Source: Methanolinea sp. SDB
GTDB taxonomy: Archaea; Halobacteriota; Methanomicrobia; Methanomicrobiales; Methanospirillaceae
Direction: 5' to 3'
Assembly (NCBI GenBank): GCA_001412335.1
Contig: LKUF01000220.1
Span: forward strand, 1 to 8,425
DNA length: 8,425 bases
Of the stretch, positions 6,138 to 8,425 are shown piece after piece (positions within the stretch are counted from its first letter, which is position 1; every line of letters starts with the position of its first letter). The notes beneath the pieces are model-generated. The model saw only the letters and a list, made by a program, of their open reading frames with translations. It was not told where the DNA came from and ran no database searches. A program made the position numbers and the translations under genes.

Positions 6138-6230
6138 TGGAGCCTCCCCCAGCACAGAGTGGTCTGCAGATATCCGAATAAGAAGCCAGGGGACCCGGGA
6201 CGACAGGGATGCACTTGTACGGCTGCCTGA
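6120..6230 (+). CDS. Possible 36-residue cysteine-containing small protein
   Basis: An ORF of 36 codons starts seven bases after the oxidoreductase stop, with GAGGT at 6112-6116 three bases before its ATG: a well-placed ribosome site in a region where other starts here often lack one. The product begins MMQDCDWSLPQH, has a central VVCRYPNKKPGDPG and ends QGCTCTAA, with cysteines at 5, 16, 31 and 33. It has no membrane segment or signal peptide. The second codon is also ATG. I do not recognise it. If real, it would be co-transcribed with the flavoenzyme and could be a metal-binding or electron-carrier partner, but this is inference. A chance ORF is quite possible at this length. An inverted repeat (6115-6120 and 6132-6137) covers the start. 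Confidence 0.3.
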   Translation: MMQDCDWSLPQHRVVCRYPNKKPGDPGRQGCTCTAA

Positions 6231-6386
6231 AGCATCCGGTGCTCCTGGTTGCCGGAGAGCGGAATCCGCTTGAGACCCGCGCTCTCACTTCCCACAAAAC
6301 AAGGCAATACTAATACCAGAACTCATCCAATATCTGTCCACCAGCAAGCCATTTTCCAGCCACGAAGATAGCAGCGGAAAGGAGAG

Positions 6387-6413
6387 GGGCCGATCCCTTT
6401 TATGGAGCGGCCC
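6387..6413 (+). promoter_or_regulatory. Inverted repeat enclosing a TATA-like element upstream of mgtE
   Basis: GGGCCG (6387-6392) and TCC (6394-6396) are mirrored by GGA (6404-6406) and CGGCCC (6408-6413), with only an A/G mismatch between the two parts. The enclosed 7 bases are CTTTTAT, the best TATA-like core in the region, which would place a transcription start near 6428. In DNA this looks like an operator over a core promoter. If transcription starts further upstream, the same bases form a strong RNA hairpin instead. Confidence 0.4.
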
Positions 6414-6417
6414 ATCC

Positions 6418-6475
6418 CCTGGCAACACGGTCAGGCGACCAGGATAGTCCCGGTTGCAAAACCAATTGGAGTCCC
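6418..6475 (+). promoter_or_regulatory. Structured mgtE leader with ribosome site
   Basis: Several pairings compete. CCTGG (6418-6422) matches CCAGG (6439-6443). GCAAC plus CGG (6422-6426, 6428-6430) matches CCG plus GTTGC (6450-6457), with one bulged A. GGTT-GCAA-AACC (6452-6463) is a small hairpin with a GNRA-type loop. The perfect palindrome CCAATTGG (6462-6469) runs into the ribosome site GGAG (6468-6471), four bases before ATG. Magnesium-transport genes in bacteria are often controlled by leader RNA. I recognise no named riboswitch class here. Confidence 0.35.
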
Positions 6476-7807
6476 ATGCAAAAAGAAGCAATCCAGGAGT
6501 GCCTGAACAGTCGCGATTACGTGAGGCTCCGTGAACTGGTCAGCAAGCTCGCACCCGAAGACCTTTTGGACCTCTTCGTGAGCCTCGAAAAACCGGACTT
6601 TCTCCTGGTCTTCCGCCTCCTTGACCGTGCGAAAGCGCTTGAATTCTTCGAGGGCCTTGACCCGGACCAGCAGGCCCGGATCGTTGCGATGAGCGGGGAT
6701 CCCGAGGCACTTGCCCTGATCTCATCCCTCGACCCTGATGATCGTGCCCGCCTCTTCCCCGAGCTCCCGGCAGGGATTACCAACCGGCTCATCCGTGCGC
6801 TCAAACCCGAGGAGCGGGATCTCCTGAACCTCCTGCTCGGGTATCCCGAGGATAGCTCGGGCAGGATCATGTCGCCGCTGTATCTCAGCGTCCGGGAGGA
6901 TGAATTCGCCGGGGATGTGCTCTCCCGGCTACATGCAACGCCGCTTCGGCCTGACCAGATGGAGATGATGTATGTCAGGACACCGGCCAGGATATTCCGG
7001 GGATTCGTGCGCCTCGGGAGCCTGATCAAGGCCGTGCCGCACACGACCATGGGTGAGCTTGCGGAGGAGCCGGACCTCTTTGTGTATACCTCAGACCCCA
7101 GGGAGAAGGCTGCAGGACTGATCATGGAGCGGGATATCCCTGCTATTCCGGTCCTTGACAGTGAGCAGCGCCTGGTCGGCTCAATCACCTTCGATGACAT
7201 TATGGATGTTGTCGAGGAGGAGGTGACCGAGGACTTCCACAAGATGGCGACGATCAGGGAGCTCAAGACCAACATCCGTGAGGCAGGTGTCTCGCTGCTC
7301 TACAGGAAGCGTATCCCCTGGCTGCTCGCCCTGGTCTTTGTCAATATCCTGACCGGTGCGGGCATGGAGTTGTACAAGAGCACGATCACGGCTGCCATCA
7401 CCCTCGTATTCTTCCTTCCCCTGCTGATCGACAGCGGCGGGAACACGGGATCGCAATCGGCCACCCTCGTGATACGGTCCATGGCAGTGGGCGACGTGCG
7501 GGCAAAGGACTGGCTCTCCCTGCTCGGAAAGGAGTTAGTCGTCGCCCTTGCGTTAGGGGGAACGATGGGGCTCGCAGTCGCAGCACTCGGGCTGTACCGG
7601 GGAGGACCCGAGATCGCGTTTATCGTTGCCCTCTCGATGGTCTCGATTGTGATCATGGGGGCACTCATCGGCCTCTCACTCCCATTCATCCTGACCCGGC
7701 TGAAACTGGATCCCGCGACCGCGAGCGGACCCCTCATCACCTCGATGGCCGACATCACGGGGGTCCTGATCTACTTCTCCATTGCAGCCATCCTGCTGGG
7801 GCCATGA
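6476..7807 (+). CDS. mgtE: MgtE-type magnesium channel/transporter
   Basis: MgtE is a dimeric, Mg2+-selective membrane channel gated by its own cytoplasmic Mg2+-sensing domains. The 443-residue protein has the full family layout. A helical N domain covers about 1-128. Two CBS domains follow (about 131-190 and 192-250), with the acidic end DDIMDVVEEEVTEDFHKMA. A plug-helix region is at about 255-275. Five membrane segments fill 278-443. Pore signatures are PLLIDSGGNTGSQSATLVIRSMAVGDV (315-341) and LDPATASGPLITSMADITGVLIYF (411-434); D426 matches the conserved pore aspartate that coordinates Mg2+. Length is close to characterised bacterial MgtE (about 450). ATG 6476 has GGAG four bases upstream. 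No cut or missing motif is seen. The repeat-rich upstream region suggests regulation beyond channel gating. Confidence 0.95.
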   Translation: MQKEAIQECLNSRDYVRLRELVSKLAPEDLLDLFVSLEKPDFLLVFRLLDRAKALEFFEGLDPDQQARIVAMSGDPEALALISSLDPDDRARLFPELPAGITNRLIRALKPEERDLLNLLLGYPEDSSGRIMSPLYLSVREDEFAGDVLSRLHATPLRPDQMEMMYVRTPARIFRGFVRLGSLIKAVPHTTMGELAEEPDLFVYTSDPREKAAGLIMERDIPAIPVLDSEQRLVGSITFDDIMDVVEEEVTEDFHKMATIRELKTNIREAGVSLLYRKRIPWLLALVFVNILTGAGMELYKSTITAAITLVFFLPLLIDSGGNTGSQSATLVIRSMAVGDVRAKDWLSLLGKELVVALALGGTMGLAVAALGLYRGGPEIAFIVALSMVSIVIMGALIGLSLPFILTRLKLDPATASGPLITSMADITGVLIYFSIAAILLGP

Positions 7808-7828
7808 GGGGACGGACTCACCCAACTG

Positions 7829-7836
7829 TTTATATA
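7829..7836 (+). promoter_or_regulatory. TATA box of the tbp gene
   Basis: TTTATATA matches the archaeal TATA consensus. Its centre lies about 26 bases before the ATG at 7859, predicting a leaderless tbp transcript, consistent with the lack of a ribosome site before that ATG. Confidence 0.65.
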
Positions 7837-7848
7837 GTGTCCTGTGGC

Positions 7849-7858
7849 ATTTATAAAT
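7849..7858. promoter_or_regulatory. Palindromic second TATA sequence touching the tbp start codon
   Basis: ATTTATAAAT is a perfect 10-base palindrome immediately before ATG 7859 and contains TTTATAAA, a good TBP target. It is too close to the start to direct tbp transcription itself. It may be a site where TBP binds its own gene and blocks initiation, or chance AT-richness near the start. Confidence 0.4.
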
Positions 7859-8419
7859 ATGAAAGTCAAGCCAGAGGATTCTCTCAAGATTGAAAATATC
7901 GTCGCCTCCGCAAAGGTGACCGATTATCTGGATCTTCCCGCGCTTGCGTCACAGATCAAGGATGCCGAATATAACAAGAAGAGGTTTCCCGGTGTCGTCA
8001 TCCGGATGCAGAATCCAAAAATTGCGGCTTTGGTCTTCGGCTCCGGAAAAGTGGTCCTGACAGGGGCCAAGAGTATCGAGAGCCTCTCCGAAGGTCTCGA
8101 GATCCTGGGAAACCTGCTGCGGGATCTGAATATCGACATCCCCCAGGAGCTCACCTACAAGATCCAGAACATAGTCACATCCGCCGATCTCGGGTCAGGC
8201 ATAAACCTGAACAAGATAGCAGTCGGTTTCAACCTTGATCGGATAGAATACGAACCCGAACAGTTTCCGGGACTCGTATACCGCCTCGAGAACCCCAAGG
8301 TAGTCGTGCTCCTCTTCGGATCCGGAAAACTTATCATTACCGGCGGAAAAGAACCTGAGGACGCAAAAAAGGCCGTCCAGAAGATACTCAACGACCTGAA
8401 GAATCTTGGCCTTCTCTGA
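7859..8419 (+). CDS. tbp: TATA-binding protein (TBP)
   Basis: TBP recognises and bends the TATA element and, with TFB, recruits archaeal RNA polymerase to promoters. The 186-residue protein is the bare saddle core of two direct repeats: about 8-97 (KIENIVASAKV to LLRDLNIDIP) and 99-186 (TYKIQNIVTSADL to NLGLL). The four intercalating phenylalanines are kept: F43 (FPGVV) and F60 (LVFGSGK) in repeat one, F136 (FPGLV) and F153 (LLFGSGK) in repeat two. Both repeats have GSGK where many relatives have TSGK or SSGK. It ends at LGLL with no acidic tail. ATG 7859 is preferred over the in-frame GTG 7844 because a TATA box at 7829-7836 fits a leaderless start there and archaeal TBPs begin shortly before KIENIVAS. 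Methanogens can carry more than one TBP, so this could be the main copy or a paralog. Confidence 0.96.
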   Translation: MKVKPEDSLKIENIVASAKVTDYLDLPALASQIKDAEYNKKRFPGVVIRMQNPKIAALVFGSGKVVLTGAKSIESLSEGLEILGNLLRDLNIDIPQELTYKIQNIVTSADLGSGINLNKIAVGFNLDRIEYEPEQFPGLVYRLENPKVVVLLFGSGKLIITGGKEPEDAKKAVQKILNDLKNLGLL

Positions 8420-8425
8420 TAATTT

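Larger units (their letters stand above)
6231..6475 (+). promoter_or_regulatory. mgtE upstream region, non-coding and rich in inverted repeats
   Basis: The whole gap between the oxidoreductase stop and mgtE is 363 bases. Its first third may hold the 36-codon ORF. The rest shows no convincing gene on either strand and no tRNA. It contains GAGAGCG (6255-6261) paired with CGCTCTC (6280-6286), then a low-complexity stretch without clear signals to about 6380. After that comes a dense cluster of inverted repeats (6387-6469) reaching into the mgtE ribosome site. It is probably the control region of mgtE. Confidence 0.45.

Noticed and set aside
5704..6307. Two overlapping minus-strand open frames spanning the oxidoreductase end and the following gap
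   Set aside because: Neither has a recognisable motif; each covers the conserved GMC C-terminus on the other strand, and no promoter or ribosome site supports them.
6380..6475. A tRNA or known riboswitch in the mgtE leader
   Set aside because: There is no tRNA T-arm or anticodon arm pattern, and the stems do not match any riboswitch consensus I know. It is kept only as an unclassified structured region.
6517..7275. 252-codon open frame on the minus strand opposite mgtE
   Set aside because: The product is Ser/Arg-rich with no domain, and it lies wholly across a clear MgtE coding region. It is a GC-rich shadow frame.
7844..7858. GTG start for TBP
   Set aside because: It is only 8 bases after the TATA box, too close for transcription to include it. 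ATG 7859 fits the promoter and the family N-terminus.

Overview
The window looks like a chromosomal segment of a euryarchaeal methanogen, most likely order Methanomicrobiales. The evidence is a set of archaeal-type proteins: monofunctional riboflavin reductase, archaeosortase, transcription factor S, TATA-binding protein and Pth2. There are also TATA boxes about 26-27 bases upstream of apparently leaderless start codons, and the coding DNA is fairly GC-rich. The genus call is inference from protein resemblance. I see no insertion sequence, phage gene, CRISPR array, tRNA or rRNA, so most of the window is housekeeping.

Layout: (1) bases 1-110, minus strand: the N-terminus of an FAD-dependent geranylgeranyl-reductase-like protein, cut by the window edge. 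(2) 223-1850, plus: pth2 and truD, overlapping as ATGA, a tRNA recycling and modification operon. (3) 2019-2699, minus: the riboflavin-pathway reductase (arfC type), starting at TTG. (4) 2895-3527, plus: a CDP-alcohol phosphatidyltransferase resembling archaetidylinositol phosphate synthase. It overlaps by 29 bases, tail to tail, with (5) 3499-4305, minus: archaeosortase A. (6) 4401-4730, plus: transcript-cleavage factor TFS, divergent from artA across a 95-base control region. (7) 4931-6112, plus: a short GMC-type flavin oxidoreductase with a cysteine cluster, followed at once by a possible 36-residue cysteine-containing small protein. (8) 6476-7807, plus: the MgtE magnesium channel, behind a control region rich in inverted repeats. 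(9) 7859-8419, plus: TATA-binding protein, with a canonical TATA box and a second, palindromic TATA sequence touching the start codon.

How the genes relate: the reductase at the left edge, the phosphatidyltransferase and the archaeosortase all touch archaeal membrane lipids or lipid-linked surface proteins. TFS and TBP are general transcription machinery. ArfC feeds the pathway whose intermediate also serves coenzyme F420 synthesis in methanogens. No complete new system is evident. The places most worth a second look are the control regions of mgtE, tbp and the phosphatidyltransferase, the GMC oxidoreductase with its small downstream ORF, and the lipid-synthase/archaeosortase pairing.
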